Origin: Puccinia triticina
Lineage: Eukaryota > Basidiomycota > Pucciniomycetes > Pucciniales > Pucciniaceae
Direction of reading: 5' to 3'
Length of the DNA: 64,000 bases
Assembly (NCBI RefSeq): GCF_026914185.1
Contig: NC_070564.1
Coordinates: 3,596,001-3,660,000 of the forward strand
A program made the position numbers and the translations under genes. Below the pieces are notes generated by a model. It was not told the DNA's origin. It saw nothing but the letters and a program-made list of their open reading frames with translations, and made no database searches. Positions 11,979 through 23,217 of the stretch are shown in pieces. Within the stretch, counting starts at the first letter, position 1. Every line of letters begins with the position of its first letter.

Positions 11979-13427
11979 ATGCACGTACAATCGCCGGCAG
12001 CGATGCGCTCTTCAGCCGACCTGGAACGCATGGATGCCTTACTAAAAGCCACCGGAATTTCTACACCCATAACCGTGTCCTCTTTCCCACCCGTCCAGCT
12101 GGATGTGGAAGCATGTTATAACCAGCTGAGCCGTTCTCAAAACCAACGACCGGAGGATATAGTTATGCGCCAAGCGCTGGAACTTTACTGTAGTCTGATA
12201 TCACCCCCCACCACACCTACGGAAGTCTCCAAGTCGGGCTATCAATCAGAGCAGGATCATCTACCAAGTGAGTATTTTTACATTTCACCGCCGAGCCCAA
12301 GCTTTTTTACATGAATAATTCCACGAAGCTCATGTCATCGCTTTCACCTTATCAGTTACACCGTCAGGAATTTTTCATTGCGATGACGAGTACCGCCCAT
12401 CATCATTAGTTTTTGATGCAGCCAAAGCGTGCGACTACGACCCCGCCACGGACCCAAATCGGCCCTTCGGATTTGCCTCTGGCCAAAATTATTTGCCTCA
12501 GCATAATTACAAGCCCCATCAAACGCATCTGACTCAGTACAGCTGGTCTACGCCCTCCACCGTTTCTGACCACAGCGACACCGACGACATGGATGATCCA
12601 TTTGCCTGCTACCCTTCGTCTCACCCTCTGAGACTTACTCAGCACTCTGGATACACTCCCCAAGTGAATCCTGCTCCACGGAGGCAATCTTGCGAACCGA
12701 CTCTGCAAAAAGGGTCTCATTCCTACGCATCCCGAGATAGAATTCAAATTTCCGTAAGTAGACTTTACGTCAGTTCGCCTGGTTGAGTTGATCAAAGATT
12801 AACCTGTTGCGAGCGGCTTCTCTTTCCCCCTTTCAGGCACAACATCCCATGAACTCGCTGGGAGGGTCTCTTGGAATGGCCAAAGCATCATCTGCTGATG
12901 TGCGCTCTCCGGGTACTATCGCCCAATCACTTGCCCGTCGCAGCTTTTTCAGCTCGACAGTTGAGCCAAGCGCTCCTGAGCCCAAACGACCCGCGGGTCG
13001 CAAACGATCCTTTTCGGTGGTTTCATTGGTCAAACAGCGCAAAGGAACGTCAACCAATGCGGGGTCTCTACGCATCTCCGGCCCGATGCCAATCAACACG
13101 TCGCATTCCGCCTCCTCATCTGGTACATTCTCTATTCCCGTACGCCCATCCCGTTCATCGGGTGCACGATTGTCAACCGCCGGATCATTATCTCCAGCAC
13201 TCGAAGTCAACGAGGACATAACTCCCGTGAAACCAAACCCCCACAAGCCGCGTACTCGCACGAGATCTGGTACTCTGCCTCAAGAGGAAGAATTAAACCC
13301 AATGAACATATCCCGCAAATACTCTACTCGCCCTGAAACCAAGTCCTTATGGAAAACTCTCAAGACCTCAACATCCCGTGCAAGTTTAAGCGTCGACCGA
13401 CCTGTGATTCACCACGTGAACCACTAG
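11979..13427 (+). CDS. Ser/Pro-rich hypothetical protein, 425 aa, three exons
   Basis: I do not recognise this family. Exons are 11979-12267, 12356-12753 and 12837-13427. Intron 1 (88 nt) has donor GTGAGT and acceptor ATCAG. Intron 2 (83 nt) has donor GTAAGT and a C/T-rich acceptor TTTCAG. Junction phases (1 and 0) give a single 425-codon frame ending in TAG. The N-terminus (MHVQSPAAMRSS, then a predicted helical stretch to about residue 75) is the least biased part. Exon 2 is rich in Ser, Asp and Pro with DTDDMDDPF. Exon 3 carries GRKRSFSVVSLVKQRK (possible nuclear localisation or phosphorylation patch) and many Ser/Arg-Ser motifs. There is no signal peptide or membrane helix. The gene model is firm, the function unknown; a regulatory phosphoprotein is only a guess. 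The in-frame ATG at 12003 is an alternative start. Confidence 0.75.
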
Positions 13428-13479
13428 ATCTCCCCTGAGATCCTGTTCATAGTCCTTAGTAGTCAACCTGTTAATATTC

Positions 13480-13485
13480 AATAAA
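13480..13485 (+). terminator. Candidate polyadenylation signal AATAAA
   Basis: The hexamer lies 53 nt after the stop codon of the 425-aa gene, in AT-rich sequence. Confidence 0.45.
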
Positions 13486-14092
13486 GTGCTGCGCCCTATT
13501 TATTTATGTTTCGTGTATTCATTCAACTAAAAATCGACAATCCGGTGGACAGAGATATTTTTCGTAATTTTGTTTTCTTGTACACAACCATTCCAGCACT
13601 CGGCTTGGCATGTATATAACCGCGTGCTCTATCAAGTTGCTAAGGCCTTTCACTCCTATCCTTCGACTTCTCATCTGGCGAATTGCTGATGTACCAATGC
13701 AGGACTTGACGATATTCTATTTATTTTGGGTTATTTGCCTTATTAATTGTTCTTTCTAACTGTATGAACTTATACATCAATACATTCCCACTTTCATTAT
13801 CGTGGACCTCAATTAGCTTCCATTGCGAACACGAACGGGTCACGTTCCCCATATGTTTATGGCTAGCAATCCGTAGTCTATGATGGCAGTAGATAGCACG
13901 TCAATACTCTGACCGCTTGCTCGTGACGCGCCGGGGAGCTGTGTTTGGCGTGAGGACCCTGTGACGCAGAGGGGCTCTCTTGCCGAGATGGTTTGTTAAA
14001 CCTCCTGCGACATCAAACTTCACACAACTCTGCTGCTGCAGGGGGCGTCAGCCAGCGAGCTCCGAAAGGCTTCGAAGTGTGGCCGGTCGAAC
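13486..14092. other. Intergenic DNA
   Basis: This is the AT-rich 3' flank of the gene upstream followed by GC-richer sequence up to the Harbinger-like element. No gene is seen. Confidence 0.35.
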
Positions 14093-14095
14093 TTA

Positions 14096-14464
14096 GAGCA
14101 TCTCCACCGCGGGTGCTAAACCGGGTTGCTAAACCCGATATAGCACCCCAAACCCGCTTTAGCAAAGCCACCGCGGGTGGTCAAATCTGCCAACTCGCCT
14201 CTCGGGAGCTATCCTGTTCGCAAATTTGGAAACAGGATAGCACCCCAACCTCGCGCCACCCTTGCGAGTATCACACATCTCTCATGTGATACTCTCACCT
14301 TCTCCCCCAACAGCAACACAAAACCACACATTTCACAACCGCAAGCTGCCAATCATGGCAACTCGCGGTGCAAAGCTGCCTCGCTGCAGGTTGCTAAAAC
14401 TGCGCCCCAGTTGCCGAACTCAAACATTTGGCAACGCAGTTTAGCACCCGCGGTGGAGATGCTC
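14096..14464. mobile_element. Harbinger/Tourist-like MITE, 369 bp
   Basis: The ends are exact inverted repeats for 26 bp, starting GAGCATCTCCACCGCGGGTG and continuing CTAAAC. TTA is present on both sides (14093-14095 and 14465-14467), the target duplication of PIF/Harbinger elements. The interior has further sub-terminal TAGCACCC/GGGTGCTA words and no transposase. Both ends are intact, so the insertion looks recent. Confidence 0.75.
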
Positions 14465-14469
14465 TTAGT

Positions 14470-16957
14470 CAGTCCTTCTTCTGAGGGGCGGGCAGGGGCC
14501 CCTTGCGCAAAGTGCGAGCCTCCAAATGCGGGGCCCTCCTCCAGAGAGGCTTTGTTAAGCTCGGTGGCTGGTTGGTTCAGAAAGCGAACTCCCCCCGAAC
14601 TTAACACGAGTCCCTCCCTGTGCTTGCGGGGCGCAAGCACCCTCCCGCTTGCAGGAGGGACTTGTGCATAATGTCCAACATTTGGCCTGAGGCTGCCCAG
14701 CCAAATGGCCAAAAAATCCTTCTAATCCACATATCACCGCATACCCCTCAGATTTCTTCACAGCCTCCAGTACCATTAGAATCAGCTCCTTGTTGTACAT
14801 GTTACCATGTATCCCATCAAAGTTGTATCCTCATCCCTTGGAAGTAATTGTGATGTAAAAAAACTGCCTTGGGAGGTCTGGTGAGCCAAAATCGTGAGAA
14901 CCTGTCCAATCTTGACCAGTGAGTGGCCCAATGGGTCCATCACATTTCTCAGAAACAGCCCTGGCAAGAATGGCTGCTGAGCAGCCAATTTTTGTTGAGA
15001 ATACTTGAAAAAATATGTACAAGATAGCTGAGATCAAGGAATACAACATGGTCAGCTGGGATTTGGAGTAAAACTGTAGAGCTAATCATAAAATGAATGT
15101 AAATACAAAATTGCTCATTTTCTTCAAAAAACCTTGTCAGCCTCAGGCCAAGAATCCGACTTTAGTCCTAAGCCTCTCCTTTGGAGATGCTTTGCGCCTC
15201 CTTGGAGAGGCTTAGTTAGGCTTGACTACTCCCAAACTCAACACAAGTCCCTCCCTCAGGCCTACGCTCAGGGGGGCCCAAAGGGCCCGCCTCCCGAAGG
15301 GAGGGACTTGCACCTAAGGTTGGCTTATAAGGGGGAGAGCTACCAGCCAAATGGCTGTGAGGTGATCTCATCCCCATATATTCTGCAAAAGCTCTTGGTT
15401 GAACATCTGGCCCTTGGCACCATTAGAAGCGCAAGGCTTTGTGCATACTACACACCACTTGAAAACTCTGAATAGCTCCATCCCCTCACAAGAATCATCC
15501 TGTAAAGAAAATAGCATTGTGAACAATCCAACCTTTTCAGGACCAGATATCCCCTGGTGCAAGTACATACATACCTTGCACCTGAGTAACAATTCAGACA
15601 TACATACCTTGCAGCTGAGTAACAATTCAGAAACCAGATACTATCATTTTAACAATGACCTATCTGGCTCCATGATTCACTGAACCGTGAGAGGGTGTGT
15701 GAACCAATGATCCAAACGGTTTGCCAGCTGTCAATCTCTACCGGGCAAAATGCTGGGACATGGCTGACTAGCAATCACAAGCAACTGTTTATTTCAAGCC
15801 AAACCACCCCCAAAAAAATATGAAACAATGCCTGAGAAGCAAGGCTACAAGTCATTCTCCTCAGAACTTGATGAGAGGCAGTTGTTTTTGTTCAACAAGC
15901 TATTTATTCCAAAAAAGAAGTAATTCATGTAAATTTCTCAAAGTGCTCAGGCCACGCGGCTAACTTGGGGCGTAAGCCTCTCCTATGGAGAGTCCCTTTA
16001 GGACCTCCATTTGAGAGGCTTTGTTAAGCTTGACTCCCCCTAGCTTAACTAGGCCTCTCAAACGGAGGGTCCGGGGGACCCTGCCCGGAGGGCTCTTTGC
16101 AGGAGAGGCTTACACCTAATGTCTCAATTCTGGCTGGGAAAGGAAGGATATTCAACCCCAAAATCTCTAATAATTATTTTAAAATCAGCAAAATATGTAC
16201 AAAAAAAACTGAATAGACAGTTTCATTGGCAGTGCTGATGCGCACCCTCACCCAAAATTTTGAGCAAAAAAGCTCCAAAACTGATTGAAGGAATCCGTTT
16301 TGAAGGTCAAAGGAATCCTGAAGGATATTACATTGCTCTGAAGATCCATTTTTGGATTTTCTGACAATAAATATGCACAATTGGGTATCCTATCTGAAAC
16401 AAAATGCAACACTACATGTGTAGGATCTGCGGGTTTGCAGATCCAGGATTCACCAGGCATGATGGTTGCGCATCCTTAGTTTACATTTCTTCATGTTTTT
16501 TTTATAAAAAACATTAGTACAGTGCAAATGGTTTTGATTGAGGAGATGAGACCGGTGCCAAATGAAAGCTGAGGTCCAGAAGTATATTTTGGCTCTGGGG
16601 CAGGTCCACAGGACCTGAGGGGGAGGCTGGCTGAGACTTAATATTTTCCCTCCAGCCATTTGTGATTTCTTTCCCAGCCAAAATTTCGACATTACGCGCA
16701 AGTCCCTCCCTGCGGGAGGGCCCGCTTTGCGGCCAGCCACAGCAAGCCTCTCACCAGGGGGGACTTGTGTTAAGTTAGGAACTCCCCGCAGTGGAGACTT
16801 GTGCCTTAGCACGTCAAACTGGGGTGATGTTATTCGTAGATCTGCTTGCCTCTGGGCTGGGCAGCATTTTGCGTGATAGTGGCCCGGCCCGGCCTGTCCG
16901 CTAAGCTCACGGGTTTCTACGGGGGGGCAAGACTGCCATCCTAGGCTGAATGAGCCA
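14470..16957. repeat. Cluster of dispersed CTTAACACAAGTCCCTCC hairpin elements
   Basis: Members lie near 14500-14672, 15160-15325, 15965-16120 and 16690-16812. Each contains AAGTCCCTCC or AAGCCTCTCC followed within 50-100 bp by its complement, and the linker often contains CTTAAC or GTTAAG. Sequence between members (14680-15120, 15330-15720, 16130-16690) has no gene. Positions 15725-15965 are the second copy of the dispersed repeat at 9541. Positions 15575-15600 and 15596-15621 hold a short tandem copy with ACATACCTTGCA. Confidence 0.5.
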
Positions 16958-17090
16958 GTGCACCCTCAACCGGTAAAATACCTCCCGAAAAGAAAACGAC
17001 ACGATCGCCGATTGCACTTGAATCCCGGACTACATAGACAACGAAAATCGAGGGACGCAGTACGGAAAACAGATCTCCCGAGATCCGAAT

Positions 17091-17555
17091 ATGAGTGCAA
17101 TCACCCAAACTGCCAAAGGAGCGGTAAGTCGGGCTTCACAGTTCGCTAAACAACATAAAAGCTCATAAAAGCAGAAGGATTAAACTGAACTGGAATATAC
17201 TTCTCCTCTCTGCGGAATTCGATTGATGTGTATTTAGTTGATTGCGGGAGGTTCGTACTACATAATCCATGCACACATCGCCAATCGGACGGATTTGATC
17301 GCGAGATCCTTGCAAGACTTGAGCCAACAATTCCGCACGATATCAGACTGCTCGGCCGGCCCAAACCATCATCTGCTTCTGCCCTCCAGTCCATTTGAGC
17401 CAAAACCGCTGTCTGAACGGATTAAACTGAATTGGAACCGCTCGATCCTGGCTTTCAGTCAGAAAGCTCATCAGTTCAATCTCTCAGAGTCTACCGACCG
17501 ATTCATCGTATTCTTGAAATCTAAACTTGAGACTGATTCGAATCATAGCACATGA
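17091..17555 (+). CDS. Small mitochondrial-type membrane protein, MICOS Mic12-like (116 aa)
   Basis: Exon 1 is 17091-17123 (11 codons, MSAITQTAKGA). A 114-nt intron 17124-17237 (GTAAGT...TTTAG) separates it from exon 2, 17238-17555. The phase-0 join gives 116 aa. The N-terminus has a short hydrophobic segment at residues 12-26 (LIAGGSYYIIHAHIA). It is followed by NRTDLIARSLQDLSQQF and a C-terminal part with KLNWNRSILAFSQKAHQF. A short N-terminus, one membrane helix, an arginine-rich step and a conserved WN motif near the C-terminus fit the Mic12/Aim5 subunit of the mitochondrial contact-site complex. The similarity is weak and recalled rather than computed. The gene model is fairly sure; the function is a proposal. 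Confidence 0.55.
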
Positions 17556-17695
17556 ACTACCGTTGTCTTGCAATCGCCATCATCACCACCAATTTAATTA
17601 TTGCCGATATGATGAACAGTGTCCTCTCGACTCAGTGAACACAACTAAGGGACATTGCCGTGATTGTCAGCTCAAATTGTGGTTTTGAGCTATAT

Positions 17696-17788
17696 TTGAA
17701 GATGTCGTTCTACTGTTTAGAGTGTATTAGAAGATGTTATTCTACTGTTTAGAGTGTATTAGAAGATGTTATTCTACTGTTTAGAGTC
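17696..17788 (+). repeat. 32-nt tandem repeat in the 3' UTR, three units
   Basis: Three consecutive copies of AGATGTTATTCTACTGTTTA plus GAGTGTATTAGA (first copy with CG for TA, last copy truncated) lie about 140 nt after the stop codon of the 116-aa gene. They end just before the AATAAA at 17789-17794. Confidence 0.7.
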
Positions 17789-17794
17789 AATAAA
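17789..17794 (+). terminator. Candidate polyadenylation signal AATAAA
   Basis: The hexamer directly follows the 32-nt tandem repeat, about 235 nt after the stop codon of the Mic12-like gene. Confidence 0.45.
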
Positions 17795-18478
17795 CATCTG
17801 CACAACCTATCAGAGCCAATCGATTTTTCCTCCGACTGTTTGGTTGCCCAAACCTTCATGAGCTTTTCTAAAGTACATGTCTCTTGGCGTGCCATCACAT
17901 TATTGATATCATGGTCTGAAACAACGATTGGGAAGACCGAATGAGTCCTGTCCCCGAATTTGACATATTACATGTTAAAAGGGAGAGGGATTGTAGAATG
18001 TTGAGGGTTTTTTTTTGAAGTAAGCAAAGAGGTAACAACATGGTCATAGTTAAGGATTCATAAAATGGTATTGATGTCTATGACCTCTTAGGCCCCGGGG
18101 CTAATTGCGCTACTATTGGTCTCCTTGCAGCTCAAGTTTAAAACAAACCTATCCTCTTGATAAGTATTGGGCAGTCCATTGCGTACCTATTTTATGATGG
18201 CAACCGACAGACTTTGAACCAAGGGTCCAGTCAGGCAAGATTTACCATTATGAGAAGGTTTCTCAAACTGATTTAGTATGCTTTCTTGACATTCCACGTG
18301 GTTCCTCCCAAGTTATATGATATATCCTTCAACACTCTACGTTGACTTCCTCATGGTTTCTTTATTGTGGCAAGCCTCCTTGCAAACTGGCACAATTACA
18401 ATCCTCCCAAAACAGAAACAATTCAATGGTGGTGATAAGTTTGCAACATTCATTCATTTATTTTTTAAAAAGTATGTA
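17795..18478. other. Intergenic DNA between convergent genes
   Basis: No gene is seen. It lies between the 3' ends of the Mic12-like gene (plus) and the methyltransferase gene (minus). Confidence 0.4.
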
Positions 18479-20002
18479 TTATTGAAGGGCATAAAAATTG
18501 ACTCTATAAAGATCAGGATCAAATCCTCTTTGAATTTCTTGTTTGATCAATCGTAAGCCAGCCAGCTTGAAGATCCTCAAAAAACTTTGATGAGATCTGG
18601 GGCGTGGACATTTAATTGACCAAATTAACGAAAAAGGAGGGGAATAAAAAAAGAGAAGTCAGTGGAGAGAGAATTGGAAGATAGACACGGGGTTTGAAAG
18701 GCAACTGACCTAGTTAATGAAGAGTCCTGTTTATCGAATAAGAAGTTGTCTCCATCTGGATCCGTTTTGCTGATGTAAATATTCTCTTTAATGATGATCA
18801 ATCCGCCATCTTTTTCGAAAGTCGGGGGTTCAAGAGCTCGGTCGGATTGGTCAGTCGAGTGAGGAGACGCTGCCGGTCGTAATGAATCCTTGCATTTCTT
18901 CAAAAACTCGACCAGTTCTTCATCTGATAAATGCCCCAAAGTCCTTCACAACAACAGCCATAAACAGAGGTGAGAAGAAACCCTCGGAAGCGTAAGAGAA
19001 CAAGCGGCCAGACTAACCATTGGGCCCAGATAACATCGTAGCCACAGCCGTCATTCCATCCATCTTTAGAGCCGACGATGGCGCAAGAATCGGCGATCAT
19101 GATAGGAGCCGAGGGAGAAGATAGATGTGCGACAGCTTCGGAGGGGACGAAGTCCTGAATAGATTTTTTCCAGAACCTGACAGCTTTTTCGGATGACTCG
19201 CTGTCCGAGATCTTCAATTGGGACCATTTTCCGCTCAGGGCGTTCCGTTTGCCCGTCTCGATGAATCCGGCTATGGGCTCGACTAGGTCAATTCGGTCGA
19301 ATAGATACAGAAGTACGTCTCCCGTCACTCGCCCAATACCTGCTCCTACATCCAACGCTCGATACAATCGTCTTCCTCCGCCATTTTTTTTCTGCTCCGC
19401 TCCTCCTGATGGATTGTGGCTGGTTTGGTACGGCGGCTTTATTTTCGATAGCTCCGGTCGGATCGTCAGTAAAAACATCCGACTACCCATCGCATCAACT
19501 CTCGGTAAACTCTGTTCCCAACCATATCATACCATAGCGATCGTCATTTTTTCATGAGTCTTGTTATTCCCTCACACATGAAGAATCGGTTCAGTCACTG
19601 TAAGAACGTATAAATAGTGTTGAATAATTGGTCAATTGAATCCTATCTCTTTGGAGGCAGACTTCTATATTTTAGCAGAAGGAAACCAACTTCAATAACC
19701 AAAAAAAAAAAAAATGGAACAAAGGAGCGATGGATGAGAGAGATGAATGATAGAAACTTACGATTAGACAAACGGGCGCTTACACCAAGACCGAAACCTG
19801 AGAAAGAGAGAGGAAGAAGAGGGGGACGAGACGATGAGAAACGGTCACAGAAGGCGAAGGATGGGATTGTAAGCTGACCACCAAGAACGGCATTGTTTGT
19901 GAGATCCTGTTGGGCGACCGAGTTCCAGTAGGCTAGTCCGGCATGGATGTCTGGTCGAGGAGGCTCTTCGACCGGCGCCGGCGTCCCGTTCGCGCTGGTC
20001 AT
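18479..20002 (-). CDS. NTM1: Alpha-N-terminal protein methyltransferase, NTM1/Tae1 family (327 aa)
   Basis: This enzyme family uses S-adenosylmethionine to methylate the alpha-amino group of proteins beginning (Met-)X-Pro-Lys, such as ribosomal proteins. Exons on the minus strand are 20002-19879, 19797-19784, 19511-19018, 18943-18710 and 18596-18479. Introns are 81, 272, 74 and 113 nt. All phases agree and give 327 codons plus TAA. Family signatures appear in order: AGLAYWNSV near residue 21; VLGGFGLGSLPRVDAMGSR spanning exons 1-3; the SAM motif I LDVGAGIGRVTGD (GAGIGR at 102-107); YDVIWAQW (204-211); GHLSDEELVEFLKKCKDSLRP; GLIIIKEN; and the C-terminus AGLRLIKQEIQRGF...YALQ. It is longer than the ~220-240 aa animal enzyme because of Ser/Gly-rich inserts near residues 70-95 and 180-200. 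Exon 2 is only 14 nt. Identification is strong. Confidence 0.92.
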
Positions 20003-20683
20003 CTTTTGCTTTCGTCCGGTGTTGTCGAGCCGTCCCGACTCCCGCGCAAGTCTTGAACAGCCAGAGTTCGACACTTGCCAACCAGAAAAATAAATAATAA
20101 TCCTACCATCCACTGAATGGAATTTACTCTTTAATTAGTTGAAAAGCCACTTCACAATCCTTTCTAGTTCATCATGATCACAAATTTTGGATCAGACATA
20201 GGCAGGACTACATATAGATTACAAACAAAGAGATCGGGGCTCTCAAGCACAAAAAAAAACATTGGATTTTGTGTGGCAAGACATGCTGTTGATCAAGGAT
20301 GCTGAAAAAGCGGATCACTCCTTCCACTGTGACGCAAAGCTGAAGCCGGATAGCGAGATCGCCGCAGACGAGGTACAAGACAAATTGCCACAATGAAATG
20401 AATACAGTTGAGCCAGCACTTGAGAAGCTGTGTGCCTTTGGGTGTGGTTTACTGATCTTTACTGATAAATTGGGGTTTGATTGTTTAAACGCTTTTTGCC
20501 CTTGACCATCCAACTCTTATAGCCTGCTATGAGTTTATTGCTCATCAACAAAAGTTTGTATTTATAGAACCATGTATATAATATCCCGTCTCTTTGGATT
20601 ATATCCTTGGGGGAGTTTTCTTCATCTCAGCAAAGCATTAGGAGTTGTAGTTTAACACCCATGGGCTTTTGTAATCAATCGGC
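20003..20683. other. Promoter region of the methyltransferase gene and 3' flank of MAM33
   Basis: This is non-coding sequence between two minus-strand genes in tandem. No repeat boundary or further gene is seen. Confidence 0.4.
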
Positions 20684-21880
20684 TCAAGCCTTGATGAACT
20701 TGCTCATTTTATCGAGCCAGTTGACATATTCCTTTTGCTCCTTATGGTCAGCCAAGTCGAGAACACTGAAAGTCACAACAAGCCACGATTGTGATGAGCA
20801 CCGCAGTCAGTTGATCAAATGCGAAGGAAAATGGGCTTACACCGCTGCTAGTTCACTTCCAATGGCACGTTCCTCGAGGAACTCGGCAAAGGATCGCTGG
20901 AGCTCTTCGTCAAGGTCAACGAACGTTGGGCCAAAGTAGAGACCCCTTCGTTTCCAGTCGCTTTCATGAGTTTCATCAAGGGCCAACTTCTCATCGTCGT
21001 AAAATGACACGTTATCTATGTCAAAGCTAGCACCTGTCCAACTTGCGAGAAATCAGCCAGTGCTCACAGAATAATCCCGATCGACAAGGCTCACCGTCTG
21101 TTGAGGAGTCGATAACCATACCGCCCTTTCCAGGCTTCATGATGCTGATGGCTGTGCGGATTCGACAGTTTCCAATCGCTTCTTTATCATCGTCCTCTGA
21201 CTCCTCCTCAAGTTCATCGTTAATCTCATCTGTCTCAGAGTCCGAACAAGAGAAGACAATTCGAATGCTATCCAATGACAAATGAAAACCTCAGCATTCG
21301 GTTGCCATCCATTTAAGGGACCTCAGAAATTTTTAACTCACTGCTCGTTTCCAAATTTGCGGGTTAAGGTGACTTCGTCAGACCCGGGTTTATCGGTAAT
21401 CTGCGAGCGATTTGCAGCAGATCAGCTTCACTGAACAACCATTTACCCCTTGAACTTGTTGTAATTACAATTATACACGTAGTGATTGCGTCATGACTAC
21501 CGAGCTTACTTGGAATGTACCATCTGCCTTGAATTCCTTAAGCCACTGTGGGTCCTCTGTCGATTCTGCATCCTTCTCGTAGCTGATTTCTGCCTCAAGT
21601 TTATCGACTAGTTGGGAATCGGCTGGTCAAATAAAGCCATCCGGTCAAGGATCAGTATGTGATATGATATAGTCTGGAAGTTGAACAATCTTGACTTACT
21701 TTCTCCAGCCGAGCGGCTGACTGGTCCAACGGAAAAGTGTCTCTGGGCTGAGAGTATCTGAGAGCAAGCTTGAGGGCTTGATCGAAGGAAAGGTGACGCC
21801 CGGGCTGGAAGAGTCGCCGAAAGCGGGATTCGAGAGCGAACGGCAAGTCGTGAGAGTGACCAGATAGGTTTAGAAATCAT
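20684..21880 (-). CDS. MAM33: Mitochondrial p32 family acidic matrix protein MAM33 (266 aa)
   Basis: MAM33/p32 (C1QBP family) is a trimeric acidic protein of the mitochondrial matrix linked to mitoribosome function and respiration. Exons on the minus strand are 21880-21700, 21622-21510, 21400-21342, 21267-21095, 21033-20841 and 20765-20684. Introns are 77, 109, 74, 61 and 75 nt, all GT-AG. The frame closes at 266 aa, close to the usual family length. The N-terminus (MISKPIWSLSRLAVRSRIPL, then AQRHFSVGP) is Arg/Ser-rich without acidic residues, a typical mitochondrial presequence. Later parts carry the family hallmarks: LVDKLEAEISYEKD, DEVTLTRKFGNE, IRIVFSCSDSE, a strongly acidic loop (ELEEESEDDDKE), RGLYFGPTFVDLDEELQRSF and the C-terminal EYVNWLDKMSKFIKA. 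Identification is strong. Confidence 0.93.
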
Positions 21881-22193
21881 CTTGGATAGTCGTTCTTGAG
21901 TTTGTTGTTTGAATGGGGAGAGGCTGCTCTGTATATCGTCGAGATGGGAAGATGTCGGTCTTCGCGAGCTCTTGCATTCCGGCGGCTGACTTGGGTTGTG
22001 GGCAGCCGGCGGTGCTTTCCACTTTGCATAAATATGTATATGCATTTAAGCCCTGCTCCTTCCCGGCTGGCCTGTCACCTCTGCTTCCCGCGTCTCAAGA
22101 TTTCCACCCACGAGTCCTTCACGTTCCTCGCCAGAAATCGCTCATCGGCACAATCCCCGGCAACCCTCAAGTTCATCGAAAGAGTATACATCG
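21881..22193. promoter_or_regulatory. Bidirectional promoter between MAM33 and RPB10
   Basis: The start codons of MAM33 (minus, 21880) and RPB10 (plus, 22194) lie 313 bp apart head to head, so both promoters must overlap this interval. The sequence is GC-moderate with C/T-rich tracts. No TATA box could be assigned with confidence. Confidence 0.5.
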
Positions 22194-22673
22194 ATGGTGA
22201 ACAACCAATATCAAACCCAAGAATCGATATTCGAATAATGCTGATCGGCTATCCTGTCTGTTGCGGACGCCAACAATGTCGGTTTCTCTAGATCATTCCA
22301 ATCAGATGCTTCTCGTGCGGTAAGGTTGTCGGACACGTCTGGGAGCTGTTTTTACTCATCGTTCAAAGCGGAATTAGTGAAGGGTTCGGCTATTCTCATT
22401 TACGATCAAATAATTTATACAGCACAGATTGCTTATGGAGCTTACCCTGTTCCCTTGATTAGAGACGCGATGGATGCTCTTGGATTGAAGCGATATTGCT
22501 GCAGGCGGATGGTCCTGACACATGTTGATTTGATTGAGAAATTGCTTCAATACAACCGTACGTCCAAGTTTCCTTTACACCTTGCATTAGGTCATTTCGT
22601 GGTTGTGTACGCATGCGCTGATCTAAAACGGTCACACTTTTCAGCTTACGAGAGGCGGGCAGAGCGGCCATGA
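22194..22673 (+). CDS. RPB10: DNA-directed RNA polymerases I, II and III subunit RPABC5 (72 aa)
   Basis: RPB10 is a small zinc-binding subunit shared by the three nuclear RNA polymerases. Exons are 22194-22196 (the ATG alone), 22292-22383, 22463-22557 and 22645-22673. Introns are 95, 79 and 87 nt. The spliced frame is 72 aa. The zinc ligands are present: C7 and C10 in RCFSCGK, and C44-C45 in RYCCRR. The highly conserved block [20 protein letters not shown] is intact and the C-terminus ends [10 protein letters not shown]. The ATG at 22194 is chosen because no ATG directly precedes IIPIRCF. ATG|GTGAAC at 22194-22202 and TCTCTAG at 22285-22291 form an intron placing the initiator next to Ile2. 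GTAAGG at 22320 looks like a donor but is coding (CGKVVG). Confidence 0.92.
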
Positions 22674-23217
22674 AGGTACACTCCTCTAATTTGGAAATCG
22701 AATTTCTTGTCGAACGTTCAGCAACAAACTAGCGCCAACCACCAACAGAACCCCTGGCAGGGACTTACCGCAAGACCACCGCGTGAGAGACCATTAGAGT
22801 GCCCTAGCCTCTTCTCTATAACCCCGCGCCCGCAAAATGTCTTGTGAACTTTGACCGCTGACATGGTGGGCTCAATGTGACTCAATGCATGTGTACTGTA
22901 CATTTTTAGTCTCAACAGAATTGGTCAAACCAAAAGATATAATCCGCAAGTTGGTAGGCCCAATAACCAAAAAATTAAGGGGCTGGCTTTATGCACTCCA
23001 AAGAATTGCTGCATGCACTCCAAAAAAGGAGTGAACTTCTGTTCACCCCAATATTTGTTGGAGTGGACATCAGTTCACTCCAAAAAGTAGGGGGTTTCAA
23101 AGTTGCCAGAACCCGCGTCCAGAACTGGATCCAGGAAAACTAAATCAGAAAAAAAAAACTCCTGAGTGGCCTTGTTCTGGTGATCCTGAGTTGTCTGGAG
23201 GTGTGGTTCTGGTTGAG
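22674..23217. other. 3' flank of RPB10 and short hairpin-rich repeat DNA
   Basis: No gene is seen. Positions 22990-23095 contain GCACTCCAAA and GGAGTGAAC/GTTCACTCC words that can form small hairpins, perhaps a decayed relative of the GGAGTGTG hairpins found later in the window. Confidence 0.35.

Noticed and set aside
22459..22671. 70-codon minus-strand frame starting [11 protein letters not shown]
   Set aside because: It is the shadow of RPB10 exons 3-4 on the plus strand, which carry the conserved CCRR block.
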